This document shows, piece by piece, positions 51,953 to 59,931 of a stretch of DNA of 64,000 nucleotides. The stretch comes from JAEUMG01 sp963805405 (lineage in GTDB: Bacteria; Pseudomonadota; Alphaproteobacteria; Rhizobiales; Aestuariivirgaceae). The stretch covers positions 62,001 to 126,000 of the forward strand of contig CAWDUC010000018.1 of assembly GCA_963805405.1 (NCBI GenBank), given 5' to 3'. Made by a program: the position numbers and the translations under genes. The notes under the pieces are model-generated. The model had not been told where the DNA came from and did not search any database. It saw only the letters and a program-made list of their open reading frames with translations. Every line of letters starts with the position of its first letter. The first letter of the stretch is position 1.

Positions 51953-52150
51953 AGGCTTCCACCCCTGCAGGAAGCCTAGCAAATCCGGGAAGCGGCTGAT
52001 TTCGCTCTGATCATCCCGCCCCCTCTCGCAGACGAGACGGACGCTTCCCGGACCTTCTTTTCTTCTTCTCGTTCCCGCGAGTGACCTCCCCCCGATCCCC
52101 TCAAGGTCACTCAAACTCCAAGGGCCCCCCACCGGGGCCCTTTTTCTTTC
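51953..52150 (+). ncRNA. Candidate structured small RNA with intrinsic terminator
   Basis: Four well-formed stems follow one another on the plus strand: AGGCTTCC/GGAAGCCT (51953-51977); TCCGGGAAGCG/CGCTTCCCGGA (51984-52052), 11 bp, enclosing TCTCG/CGAGA; GTGACCT/AGGTCAC (52081-52110) around a C-rich loop; and the terminator at 52121. No protein-coding frame with a ribosome-binding site overlaps them. Loops contain C-rich stretches such as CCTCCCCCCG that could pair with Shine-Dalgarno sequences, as in alphaproteobacterial anti-SD RNAs; that link is inference. The T-run orientation shows plus-strand transcription. A promoter-like box lies upstream (51855-51881). Its 5' end is not known. Confidence 0.55.
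52121..52150 (+). terminator. Rho-independent terminator of the candidate small RNA
   Basis: AGGGCCCC (52121-52128) and GGGGCCCT (52134-52141) pair with a 5-nt loop, followed by TTTTCTTTC. It precedes the small exported protein gene and has no protein-coding gene immediately upstream, implying a noncoding transcript. Confidence 0.85.
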
Positions 52151-52164
52151 AAGACTTCGCCACT

Positions 52165-52191
52165 TAAACGCCGGATGAACGGCCCATTCAG
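52165..52191 (+). repeat. Promoter-like box, copy 2
   Basis: Shares 20 of 27 positions with copy 1, including TAAACG, ATGAAC, CCATTCAG and the TGAA-N7-TTCA dyad. It lies 77 nt upstream of the small exported protein start, after the terminator, so it could drive that gene. Confidence 0.5.
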
Positions 52192-52267
52192 CACTTATTA
52201 GCAGCCTATCGTGCAGTGTGTGGGGAACGTCGAAACAAAAAAACTTCCACAGGGACTGCGTAATCAA

Positions 52268-52468
52268 ATGTTCACCAAGATCGCAACGCTTACGCTCGCG
52301 GTCGCTTTCCTGAGTGCCGGCGCGTTTGCCGGTGCCCGTGACCTGAGCGTCGGGTCGTCCATTCTCAAGACCTTCAATTCGACCGTCGTATCCAAGAACC
52401 AAAGCTGGCCTGTACGGGGTCAGCTCACAGTCGAGACTTGCAAGCTCAACGCCTGCTTCGACATCTGA
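52268..52468 (+). CDS. Small exported hypothetical protein (66 aa)
   Basis: From ATG 52268 the protein has a signal peptide (MFTKIATLTLAVAFLSAGAF, cleavage after AFA) and a mature part of about 45 residues with two cysteines near the C-terminus (VETCKLNACFDI). Its ribosome-binding site AGGGA is 13 nt upstream, so the start is uncertain; an upstream ATG at 52211 exists in frame. It lies between the terminated small RNA and carB. Two short hairpins (for example CCGAC/GTCGG at 52483-52497) lie in the 148 nt to carB. No family recognised. Confidence 0.6.
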   Translation: MFTKIATLTLAVAFLSAGAFAGARDLSVGSSILKTFNSTVVSKNQSWPVRGQLTVETCKLNACFDI

Positions 52469-52616
52469 CGTTCTGCTCATCCCCGACCTTACGTCGGAGC
52501 CCTTGCGGGTTGCGGCAAGAACTTTTGCACGCCCGTAAAACTGCCGGTCAGAATCGCTTGGCTTCATCGGGGCCAATCGTGTAGGGAACCCGAAATCCGC
52601 GAGTACCCTGCCGCAA

Positions 52617-55600
52617 ATGCCGAAACGGACTGATATAAAATCCATCCTCATTATCGGGGCGGGACCGATCATCATCGGCCAAGCCTGCGAATTCGACTAT
52701 TCCGGAACCCAGGCCTGCAAGGCCCTCAAGGCCGAGGGCTATCGGATCATCCTGGTCAATTCCAATCCGGCCACGATCATGACCGATCCCGATCTTGCCG
52801 ACGCCACCTATATCGAACCGATCACGCCTGAAATCGTCGCTCGCATCATCGAGAAAGAGCGGCCGGACGCGCTCCTTCCGACCATGGGCGGCCAGACGGC
52901 GCTCAACACGGCATTGACGCTCAATCGCATGGGCGTTTTGGACAAATTCGGGGTCGAGATGATCGGCGCCAAGGCCGATGTCATCGACAAGGCCGAGGAC
53001 CGCGAGCTTTTTCGCGACGCCATGAAGACGATCGGCCTCGAGACGCCGCGCTCGATGCTGGCCAATGCTTCAGCCGCCAAGGAAGACGACCGTGAGGCCT
53101 TTGCCGCCGAACTCGGCCGCCTCAATTCGCAAGGCGTCGACACCGCAAAATTCGAAGCAGAGTGGGCGGCCGGCGAGCCGGAGCGGCTCAAGAAATATCG
53201 CAACCGCGCGCTCGTCGAAGCCTTCGAGGCGATGCTCGACATCGGCCTGCCCTGCATCATCCGCCCGTCATTCACGCTGGGCGGCACCGGCGGCGGCATT
53301 GCCTATAATCGCGAAGAATTCTTCGACATCGTCGAGCGCGGCCTCGATGCCTCGCCGACCGCCGAAGTGCTGATTGAAGAGTCGGTGCTTGGCTGGAAGG
53401 AATATGAGATGGAAGTCGTCCGCGACAAGGACGACAACTGCATCATCATCTGCTCGATCGAAAATATCGACGCGATGGGCGTCCATACCGGCGATTCGAT
53501 CACCGTCGCGCCGGCGCTGACATTGACCGACAAGGAATACCAGATCATGCGCAATGCCTCGATCGCGGTATTGCGCGAGATCGGGGTCGAAACCGGCGGA
53601 TCGAACGTCCAGTTCGCCGTCGATCCGCAGTCCGGGCGCCTCGTCGTGATCGAGATGAACCCTCGCGTCTCGCGCTCCTCGGCTCTCGCCTCCAAGGCGA
53701 CCGGCTTCCCGATCGCCAAGGTCGCGGCGCGTCTGGCCGTCGGCTACACGCTTGACGAACTGGCCAACGACATCACCGGCGGCGCCACGCCCGCCGCCTT
53801 CGAGCCGACCATCGATTATGTCGTGACCAAGATCCCGCGCTTTGCCTTCGAGAAGTTTCCCGGCGCCGATCCAACACTGACCACGGCGATGAAATCCGTG
53901 GGCGAAGTCATGGCGATAGGCCGCACTTTTCAGGAATCACTTCAAAAGGCTCTGCGTGGTCTCGAGACCGGGCTTTCGGGCCTCGATGAGATTCTCATTG
54001 AAGGTGCCGGCGAGGGCGACGACAAGAACGCGGTGCGTGCCGCGCTTGGCACGCCGACTCCTGATCGCATCCTCAAAGTGGCACAAGCGCTGCGCCTCGG
54101 CGCCACCGTCAAGGATGTGCATGCCTCCTGCCGCTATGATCCCTGGTTCATCAACCAGATTGCCGAGATCGTCGAAACCGAAGAGACGATCAAGGCCCGC
54201 GGCCTTCCGAAGGATCCAGTCAATCTCCGGCGCCTCAAGGCCATGGGCTTTTCCGATCGTCGTCTTGGGAAGCTCACGGGTCTGTCAGAGGAAAAGGTGC
54301 GCGCTCATCGCGTGAAGCTTGGCGTCCGTCCGGTCTTCAAGCGCATAGATACATGTGCCGCCGAATTCTCCGCGCCGACTGCCTACATGTACTCGACCTA
54401 CGAGACGGGCATCCCCGGCGATGACGGCAACGAGGCGCGCGTTTCCGACCGCAAGAAGATCATTATCTTGGGCGGCGGTCCCAACCGTATCGGCCAGGGT
54501 ATCGAATTCGACTACTGCTGCTGCCATGCCTGCTTTGCGCTGCATGACGCGGGCTATGAATCGATCATGGTCAACTGCAACCCGGAAACGGTATCGACCG
54601 ACTATGACACCTCCGACCGTCTTTATTTCGAGTCGCTTACCGCCGAGGATGTTCTCGAAATCATCCATGCTGAACAAAAGAATGGCATCCTCGCCGGGGT
54701 GATTGTCCAGTTCGGCGGCCAGACGCCGCTCAATCTGGCCAAGTCGTTGGAGGCGGCCGGCGTGCCGATACTCGGCACCACGCCCGATGCCATTGATCTT
54801 GCGGAAGATCGCGACCTTTTTGCCAAGCTTGTAAAGAGGCTGAAACTTCGCCAGCCCGAGAACGGCGTCGCGCGCTCCGCGACAGAAGCTAGAAAAATCG
54901 CCGCCAAGATCGGCTATCCGATTGTCATACGGCCATCCTATGTGCTTGGCGGCCGCGCCATGGAGATCGTGCGCAACGACGAACAGCTGGGACGCTACAT
55001 CACGCAGGCTGTCGTCGTGTCGGGCACAAGTCCTGTCCTCATCGACAGCTATCTCGCCAACGCCATCGAGGTCGATGTCGACGCGATCTGCGACGGCACG
55101 GATGTCTTCGTCGCCGGCGTCATGGAGCATATTGAGGAAGCCGGCATCCATTCTGGCGACAGCGCCTGCGCACTCCCTCCCTATTCGCTCAAGGAGCCGA
55201 TCATTGCCGAATTGCATCGCCAGACCCGCGAACTAGCGCTTGCCCTTGGCGTCGTCGGCCTGATGAACGTGCAATTCGCGATCAAGGACGACACTGTCTA
55301 CATCCTGGAAGTGAACCCGCGCGCTTCGCGCACCGTACCTTTCGTCGCCAAGGTGATTGGCAAGCCGGTCGCCAAGATCGCCGCTCGCGTCATGGCCGGG
55401 GAGAAACTTGCTTCGTTCAAGCTCAAGACGACGAAGCTCAAGCACACCGGCGTCAAGGAAGCCGTTTTCCCCTTCAACCGCTTTCCCGGTGTCGACATTC
55501 TTCTCGGTCCGGAAATGCGCTCGACCGGCGAGGTGATGGGCCTCGATCAGCGTTACGACATGGCTTTCGCCAAGAGCCAACTCGGCGCCGGCATGCGCAT

Positions 55601-56000
55601 TCCTGTTGCCGGTACGGTTTTCATCTCGGTGAAGGACCAGGACAAGGGGCGCGTTTTGCCCGCTGTGAAACGGTTGATCGAGCTTGGCTTCAGCATCGTC
55701 GCGACCGGCGGCACCCAGCGTTATCTCGACGCCCAGGGCGTGCCCTCGACCAAGATCAACAAAGTTCTGGAAGGTCGCCCACACGTCGTCGATTCGATCA
55801 AGAACGGCGAGATCCAGTTGGTCCTGAACACGACCGACGGCAAGTCGTCCGAGTCAGATTCAAAGTCGCTTCGCCAAGCGGCACTTCTCCAAAAAGTCCC
55901 CTACTACACCACCCTTCCCGGCATTCTGGCGGTCACCAAGGCGATTGCCGCGCAGCGTGCCGGGACGCTTGAAGTTCGACCATTGCAGGACTATCATTAG
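52617..56000 (+). CDS. carB: Carbamoyl-phosphate synthase large subunit
   Basis: The 1127-residue enzyme makes carbamoyl phosphate from bicarbonate, ATP and ammonia delivered by CarA. The N-terminal ATP-grasp half opens MPKRTDIKSILIIGAGPIII and holds IIRPSFTLGGTGGGIAYNRE and VIEMNPRVSRSSALASKATG; an oligomerisation domain follows; the second half has KIIILGGGPNRIGQGIEFDY, IVIRPSYVLGGRAMEIVRND and ILEVNPRASRTVPFVAKVIG. The C-terminal MGS-like domain (GFSIVATGGTQRYLDAQGVP) binds UMP or ornithine as allosteric regulators. Full length and intact. carA is 8.2 kb upstream. Confidence 0.98.
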   Translation: MPKRTDIKSILIIGAGPIIIGQACEFDYSGTQACKALKAEGYRIILVNSNPATIMTDPDLADATYIEPITPEIVARIIEKERPDALLPTMGGQTALNTALTLNRMGVLDKFGVEMIGAKADVIDKAEDRELFRDAMKTIGLETPRSMLANASAAKEDDREAFAAELGRLNSQGVDTAKFEAEWAAGEPERLKKYRNRALVEAFEAMLDIGLPCIIRPSFTLGGTGGGIAYNREEFFDIVERGLDASPTAEVLIEESVLGWKEYEMEVVRDKDDNCIIICSIENIDAMGVHTGDSITVAPALTLTDKEYQIMRNASIAVLREIGVETGGSNVQFAVDPQSGRLVVIEMNPRVSRSSALASKATGFPIAKVAARLAVGYTLDELANDITGGATPAAFEPTIDYVVTKIPRFAFEKFPGADPTLTTAMKSVGEVMAIGRTFQESLQKALRGLETGLSGLDEILIEGAGEGDDKNAVRAALGTPTPDRILKVAQALRLGATVKDVHASCRYDPWFINQIAEIVETEETIKARGLPKDPVNLRRLKAMGFSDRRLGKLTGLSEEKVRAHRVKLGVRPVFKRIDTCAAEFSAPTAYMYSTYETGIPGDDGNEARVSDRKKIIILGGGPNRIGQGIEFDYCCCHACFALHDAGYESIMVNCNPETVSTDYDTSDRLYFESLTAEDVLEIIHAEQKNGILAGVIVQFGGQTPLNLAKSLEAAGVPILGTTPDAIDLAEDRDLFAKLVKRLKLRQPENGVARSATEARKIAAKIGYPIVIRPSYVLGGRAMEIVRNDEQLGRYITQAVVVSGTSPVLIDSYLANAIEVDVDAICDGTDVFVAGVMEHIEEAGIHSGDSACALPPYSLKEPIIAELHRQTRELALALGVVGLMNVQFAIKDDTVYILEVNPRASRTVPFVAKVIGKPVAKIAARVMAGEKLASFKLKTTKLKHTGVKEAVFPFNRFPGVDILLGPEMRSTGEVMGLDQRYDMAFAKSQLGAGMRIPVAGTVFISVKDQDKGRVLPAVKRLIELGFSIVATGGTQRYLDAQGVPSTKINKVLEGRPHVVDSIKNGEIQLVLNTTDGKSSESDSKSLRQAALLQKVPYYTTLPGILAVTKAIAAQRAGTLEVRPLQDYH

Positions 56001-56216
56001 ATTCACAGAATGGGATAGTAGCGGACGGAATCTCCTGTCGCCCTTGAAATTTTCGCCTCCTTCGGCCATCATTATTGATGTCCCGTCTGAGGCTCCGCTG
56101 GGGAACCTTGAAGCCGCTGCTCCGGGATTGCTCTTCGCTTGAACGGAAGGTTGCCGATTGCCGCGCCGCCCGCTGGCTGCGTGGACAGATTTTAACTGAC
56201 GGATATTGGACGAACT

Positions 56217-56690
56217 ATGGAAAAAGTGCCGATGACCACCGATGGTCACACCGCGATGGTGGATGAGATCAAGCATCTCAAATCTGTTGAGCGCCCGCGC
56301 ATTATCAAAGCGATCGAGGAAGCGCGCTCGCATGGCGATCTCTCTGAGAATGCCGAATATCATGCCGCCAAGGAGCAGCAGGGCTGGGTAGAGGCGCGCG
56401 TTGCCGAGCTTGAGGACAAGCTCAGCCGCGCCGACATTATCGACATCACCAAGCTCTCGGGCGACACCGTGAAATTCGGCGCCAAGGTCACGCTTGTCGA
56501 CGAGGATAGCGAAGAGGAATCCGCCTATCAGATAGTCGGTGAATTCGAGGCCGACGTAAAGAAAGGCAAGATCTCCGTATCCTCGCCGATCGCGCGGGCC
56601 ATCATCGGCAAGCGCAAGGGCGACTCAGTTGAGGTCAGCACCCCCGGCGGCGGCAAGAGCTACGAGATCGTCAAGGTGCGTTACAAGTAG
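56217..56690 (+). CDS. greA: Transcription elongation factor GreA
   Basis: The 157-residue factor opens MEKVPMT, common in alphaproteobacterial GreA, with a later Met at 56232 possible. The N-terminal coiled coil contains the acidic finger AIEEARSHGDLSENAEYHAA that reaches the polymerase active site to stimulate transcript cleavage; the C-terminal FKBP-like domain has FGAKVTLVDEDSEEESAYQI and SPIARAIIGKRKGDSVEVST. Follows carB by 216 nt, which hold no gene. Confidence 0.96.
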   Translation: MEKVPMTTDGHTAMVDEIKHLKSVERPRIIKAIEEARSHGDLSENAEYHAAKEQQGWVEARVAELEDKLSRADIIDITKLSGDTVKFGAKVTLVDEDSEEESAYQIVGEFEADVKKGKISVSSPIARAIIGKRKGDSVEVSTPGGGKSYEIVKVRYK

Positions 56691-56718
56691 ACCACACTTC
56701 CTCCGTGCACTGAAAGCT

Positions 56719-57195
56719 TCACCCAAGCGCCGCCTTGACGGCGCGGGTGATCTTCGGTCCGGTCGGCTTTGTCGCGCTCGAAAACCAGTCGATGAATTCG
56801 CCATCGCGGCCAATCAGATACTTATGGAAGTTCCACACTGGCTGGCCGACGACGCCCGCTTTGCCGCCTACCCACACATAGAAGGGGTGCGCCGCCCTTC
56901 CCTTGACGTCGACCTTCGCTGTCATCGGGAATGTAACCCCGTAGTTTTTCTCGCAGAATACGCCGATCTCCATCGCCGTCCCTGGCTCCTGCTTGCCGAA
57001 CTGGTTGCAGGGTACCCCGATCACGGTCAGGCCCTTGTCGCGATCGCGTTGCCAGGCTGCCTCGAGCCCCGCATATTGCGGCGTGAAGCCGCATTCCGAC
57101 GCCGTATTGACGATCAACAACACCCGATTCTTGAAGCCCGACAAGGGCAGAGCGCCACCACCCAGGGTTTCGAAGGTAAAGTCATAGGCATTCAT
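56719..57195 (-). CDS. Glutathione peroxidase
   Basis: The 158-residue protein has the peroxidatic cysteine in LIVNTASECGFTPQYAGLEA, the conserved GVPCNQFGKQEPGTAMEIGV with the resolving Cys/Gln region, and WNFHKYLIGRDGEFIDWFSS with the catalytic Trp-Asn. Bacterial members of this type usually draw electrons from thioredoxin. It is cytoplasmic by lack of a signal peptide and reduces hydrogen or lipid hydroperoxides. Converges with greA. Confidence 0.95.
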   Translation of the reverse strand: MNAYDFTFETLGGGALPLSGFKNRVLLIVNTASECGFTPQYAGLEAAWQRDRDKGLTVIGVPCNQFGKQEPGTAMEIGVFCEKNYGVTFPMTAKVDVKGRAAHPFYVWVGGKAGVVGQPVWNFHKYLIGRDGEFIDWFSSATKPTGPKITRAVKAALG

Positions 57196-57282
57196 CGCTT
57201 ATTCCTCTCGCCGCAAATCACCCACATTCTTGCGGAAACACCGTGTCTGTGGAAGAAGCCCGACAGGAAGGGGACGCTCGGG

Positions 57283-57699
57283 ATGGCATTGCGATGGACG
57301 AGGCCGCTTACGCTGGCGGTTGGTTTGCTGGTGATTGCAGCCTGTACCGGGCCCAACACAAAGGATGTCTCGATCGTCAGTGGCAAAGACAGCAATGTCG
57401 GAGCGAAACCCCAACCGATTCGGATTTTGTCCCAATCCGAAATTGGCGAGGTTCTCACTGGGCGCACATTCCAATACACGTTGCCGACTGGCAACGGCAT
57501 CGTCTCTTACGCGGCCGCGGGCAAATTCTCCTTCCAGGATGACGCCAAGGGCGAAGGCACTGGAACCTGGATGGCCGCAGAGGGGCAATTATGCATGCGC
57601 TTCGGTTCGGGTGCTGAAGATTGCGCCCAGTTCAAGAGCACCGGCGATGCCTACCAGGTCGGCAAGAGCGGCCGCCTGATCGAAATGAAGGTCGAGTAA
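57283..57699 (+). CDS. Small lipoprotein, probable outer-membrane or periplasmic
   Basis: ATG 57283 gives 138 residues with a type II signal: LTLAVGLLVIAACTGPNTKD, lipobox AAC, Cys lipidation at about residue 20. The mature part contains LSQSEIGEVLTGRTFQYTLP, FSFQDDAKGEGTGTWMAAEG and MRFGSGAEDCAQFKSTGDAY, a beta-rich fold with a cysteine pair. GGAAGG lies about 10 nt upstream of the ATG. No family name can be given with confidence. It converges with the DUF922 gene, 6 nt between. Confidence 0.7.
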   Translation: MALRWTRPLTLAVGLLVIAACTGPNTKDVSIVSGKDSNVGAKPQPIRILSQSEIGEVLTGRTFQYTLPTGNGIVSYAAAGKFSFQDDAKGEGTGTWMAAEGQLCMRFGSGAEDCAQFKSTGDAYQVGKSGRLIEMKVE

Positions 57700-57705
57700 G
57701 CCTCG

Positions 57706-58356
57706 TCAGAAGATACTTTTGCGCTTCTTCTTGACGGGCTTTTGAGCCGAAAGCGCGGCCGTCTGCTTTTTCTGCGGCGCCAGCACCTGCTTCACGAAGG
57801 GATGCTTCGCCACCCGCTTCTGCTCTGCGGCGTCGAAGGCATCGTGCTTCTTGTTGCAGGCGACCCGCGCTTCGTCAGCAAGTCGCGCAATCTCCGCATC
57901 GGCTGCTTCGCAGCTCGAGGCTTTCACCGACATTGCCCGCTTCTCGAATTCGCCCGCGCAGGCAAGCCAGATCGACCGGTGTGTTTCCTCGTGCTTGCGC
58001 AGGAACTGTGAGAATTCCTGCCAGCGATCACGCGTAGCCTTCGACAATCCCTTGGTGCTGGCAAGCTTCGGCAAGCGGATCGTGAACTGGAAACTGAGGT
58101 TCATGTCATTCAGCCGGCAACTGCTGGTCCGGATGAAGCGGCCGTCGAGGGTCTGCGTCGCGGTCGTCGAAGCATAGGCCTGGTCGCCATTCACATGCGG
58201 CCCGCGCTTCATCATTGCAATATAGAGTTCGACCGCCGAGCCGCCCGACACAGGATAGTACTTGTACTGCGTGGTCGATTTGGGCTTCGCCACGGCCACC
58301 GAAGTCAAGCCCGCAGCCAAAGCCACGGCTATTGCAATTGCGCTCAGTGCGCGCAT
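57706..58356 (-). CDS. DUF922 domain-containing putative zinc protease
   Basis: Start at ATG 58356 (216 residues) gives a signal peptide MRALSAIAIAVALAAGLTSV; a start 12 nt earlier is possible. The core YKYYPVSGGSAVELYIAMMK and TIRLPKLASTKGLSKATRDR leads to the HExxH zinc motif in FLRKHEETHRSIWLACAGEF, followed by acidic and cysteine residues (ASSCEAADAEIARLADEARV). The C-terminus is basic, KPVKKKRKSIF. Exported, probably periplasmic; substrate unknown. Divergent from the cold-shock gene. Confidence 0.82.
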   Translation of the reverse strand: MRALSAIAIAVALAAGLTSVAVAKPKSTTQYKYYPVSGGSAVELYIAMMKRGPHVNGDQAYASTTATQTLDGRFIRTSSCRLNDMNLSFQFTIRLPKLASTKGLSKATRDRWQEFSQFLRKHEETHRSIWLACAGEFEKRAMSVKASSCEAADAEIARLADEARVACNKKHDAFDAAEQKRVAKHPFVKQVLAPQKKQTAALSAQKPVKKKRKSIF

Positions 58357-58474
58357 CCCGCCCCCCAATGGTTTCGATCCTCGATTTCAAATTTAGGCGC
58401 AAATCGCGCCAGCCGGCAAGGCCACGGCAAAACATCTTGCCGTGATTAGGGCGTTAGCGCATTATTGCGCAGCC

Positions 58475-58494
58475 GGAGCGCGGCAACGCGCTCC
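58475..58494 (+). promoter_or_regulatory. GNRA-loop hairpin in the cold-shock gene leader
   Basis: GGAGCGCG (58475-58482) and CGCGCTCC (58487-58494) close a GCAA tetraloop, 156 nt before the cold-shock start. Such stable hairpins occur in long 5' leaders of cold-shock genes and could affect message stability or temperature response. Confidence 0.4.
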
Positions 58495-58650
58495 GTGGCT
58501 ATGACTATTGATAGCGATGCGGCGGCGCGGCAACCTGAATTTGCTCTCCGTCCACATCGGAATTCGATGGCGTCGCCGTCTCGCGGCACCGGGAGGTAGA
58601 GGGCCTGGTTTCGCGCGCAGCAAGATGGGGAGACAGGGAGCGGGCTTGAA

Positions 58651-58866
58651 ATGCGCCAGAACGGCACGGTGAAATTCTTCAACCAGGCCAAGGGTTATGG
58701 ATTTATTTCACCAGAGGGCGGCGGCAAGGATGTATTCGTCCATATCACCGCTGTGCAACGATCAGGAATACCGGAACTCAGCGAAGGCATGCGGATCAGT
58801 TTTGAAGTGCAGCCCGACAAGCGTGGTCGTGGGCCGCAGGCGGTTGATCTCCAGCTTGCCGGATAG
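58651..58866 (+). CDS. Cold-shock protein (CspA family)
   Basis: The 71-residue single-domain OB-fold protein carries RNP1 KGYGFISP and RNP2 KDVFVHIT, with the family ending GRGPQAVDLQLAG. It is a nucleic-acid chaperone that melts RNA secondary structure. It has a long (about 280 nt) divergent upstream region with a strong hairpin, typical of cold-shock leaders, and no other gene in its transcript. Confidence 0.95.
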   Translation: MRQNGTVKFFNQAKGYGFISPEGGGKDVFVHITAVQRSGIPELSEGMRISFEVQPDKRGRGPQAVDLQLAG

Positions 58867-58939
58867 GGTTTGACTGCGCGACTGCATATGTCAGACTTAG
58901 CGCCATGGGGTAGCTTGCAAGATTCTAACACTTGCGGTC

Positions 58940-59173
58940 TTGGTGGCCACGGTTCCCGAACCGGCGGCAGCGCACAATTGTACGTGTCGCGCGAACGGCC
59001 AGAGCTACAAACAGGGACAGATTATCTGCATTCGCGGCAAACTCGCAAAATGCGACATGAACCTCAACAATTCGAGTTGGAAAATTATTGTCCCGACCTG
59101 CCCGGAGGCAAATCTTTGGTCGACGCCCGTGAATATGGCAGCCGCGTCGCCCGCCCCACCCCGCAAACACTGA
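58940..59173 (+). CDS. Small cysteine-rich exported protein, start damaged
   Basis: The recognisable mature part is AHNCTCRANGQSYKQGQIIC, then LAKCDMNLNNSSWKIIVPTC, with six cysteines, running to 59173. In frame upstream lies a good signal peptide (ACKILTLAVLVATVPEPAAA) but no usable start: the only candidate, ATGGGG at 58905, is one base out of frame. A G missing from the GGGG at 58907-58910 would give MGVACKILTLAVLV and restore it; the TTG at 58940 is a poor substitute. Similar small Cys-rich exported proteins occur in Hyphomicrobiales. Function unknown. Confidence 0.6.
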   Translation: MVATVPEPAAAHNCTCRANGQSYKQGQIICIRGKLAKCDMNLNNSSWKIIVPTCPEANLWSTPVNMAAASPAPPRKH

Positions 59174-59195
59174 ACACCGCCCAAGCGAGGGCCTC

Positions 59196-59927
59196 ATGAA
59201 ACGCGCCCTCATTTTCCAGCATATGGACCACGACAATGCCGGTCGGTTCTTGGACTTTTTTGCCGAGGACGGCGTCCATCCCGACACGGTTCGCCTTTGG
59301 GAAGGCGAAGCTATCCCCGATCTCAAGCCTTACGACCTGCTCGTCGTTCTCGGCGGCGCCATGGATGTGTGGCAGGTCGATGAATTCCCGTGGCTCATCG
59401 CGGAGAAGCAGGCAATCCGCGAATGGGTCAGCGAGTGCGCGCGACCCTATCTGGGACTTTGCCTCGGTCACCAGCTTCTTGCCGACGCCATGGGGGGCAA
59501 GGTTGAACTCGCGGCGAAAAGCGAAGTCGGCGTCCATGCTGTCACGATAAATGATCAGGGTTCGCACCATCCGCTTTTTTCCGGCCTCACCGGAACGCAT
59601 CCGGTCATGCAATGGCATATGGCTGAAGTCACGGCGCCACCGCCCGGCGCGAAGATACTCGCGCATTCAGCCGCCACGAAGGTTCAGGCCATGGCTGTCG
59701 GCAATCATGCGCTCGGCCTTCAGTTCCATGCCGAGTTCACGCCACAAAGCGTTGCGTCATGGGCATCGTTGTCCAACTACATTGAAGCTCTCGATCGCAG
59801 CCTCGGCACCGGTTCGTACGACCGCGTGTCGCGAGAAGCCTATCCTTTGATGCCGCGCATGGGCGCCATGACGCGGCGCATCTACGACAATCTCATGCAG
59901 GCAACCGGTCTCAAGAAAGCGGCCTAG
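59196..59927 (+). CDS. Class I glutamine amidotransferase-like protein
   Basis: The 243-residue protein has the GATase1 fold with nucleophile Cys in YLGLCLGHQLLADAMGG and a triad His-x-Glu in ALGLQFHAEFTPQSVASW. PYDLLVVLGGAMDVWQVDEF opens the domain. It has no synthetase partner, as in GMP synthase, so it may be a stand-alone glutaminase or a gamma-glutamyl hydrolase such as PuuD-type relatives. Reaction not fixed. Convergent with the following DMT transporter, 4 nt between. Confidence 0.85.
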   Translation: MKRALIFQHMDHDNAGRFLDFFAEDGVHPDTVRLWEGEAIPDLKPYDLLVVLGGAMDVWQVDEFPWLIAEKQAIREWVSECARPYLGLCLGHQLLADAMGGKVELAAKSEVGVHAVTINDQGSHHPLFSGLTGTHPVMQWHMAEVTAPPPGAKILAHSAATKVQAMAVGNHALGLQFHAEFTPQSVASWASLSNYIEALDRSLGTGSYDRVSREAYPLMPRMGAMTRRIYDNLMQATGLKKAA

Positions 59928-59931
59928 CTGC

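Noticed and set aside
51878..52675. A 265-codon minus-strand frame across the structured RNA and the carB start
   Set aside because: It covers perfect inverted repeats and a terminator and has no motif or ribosome-binding site, so the RNA interpretation is better.
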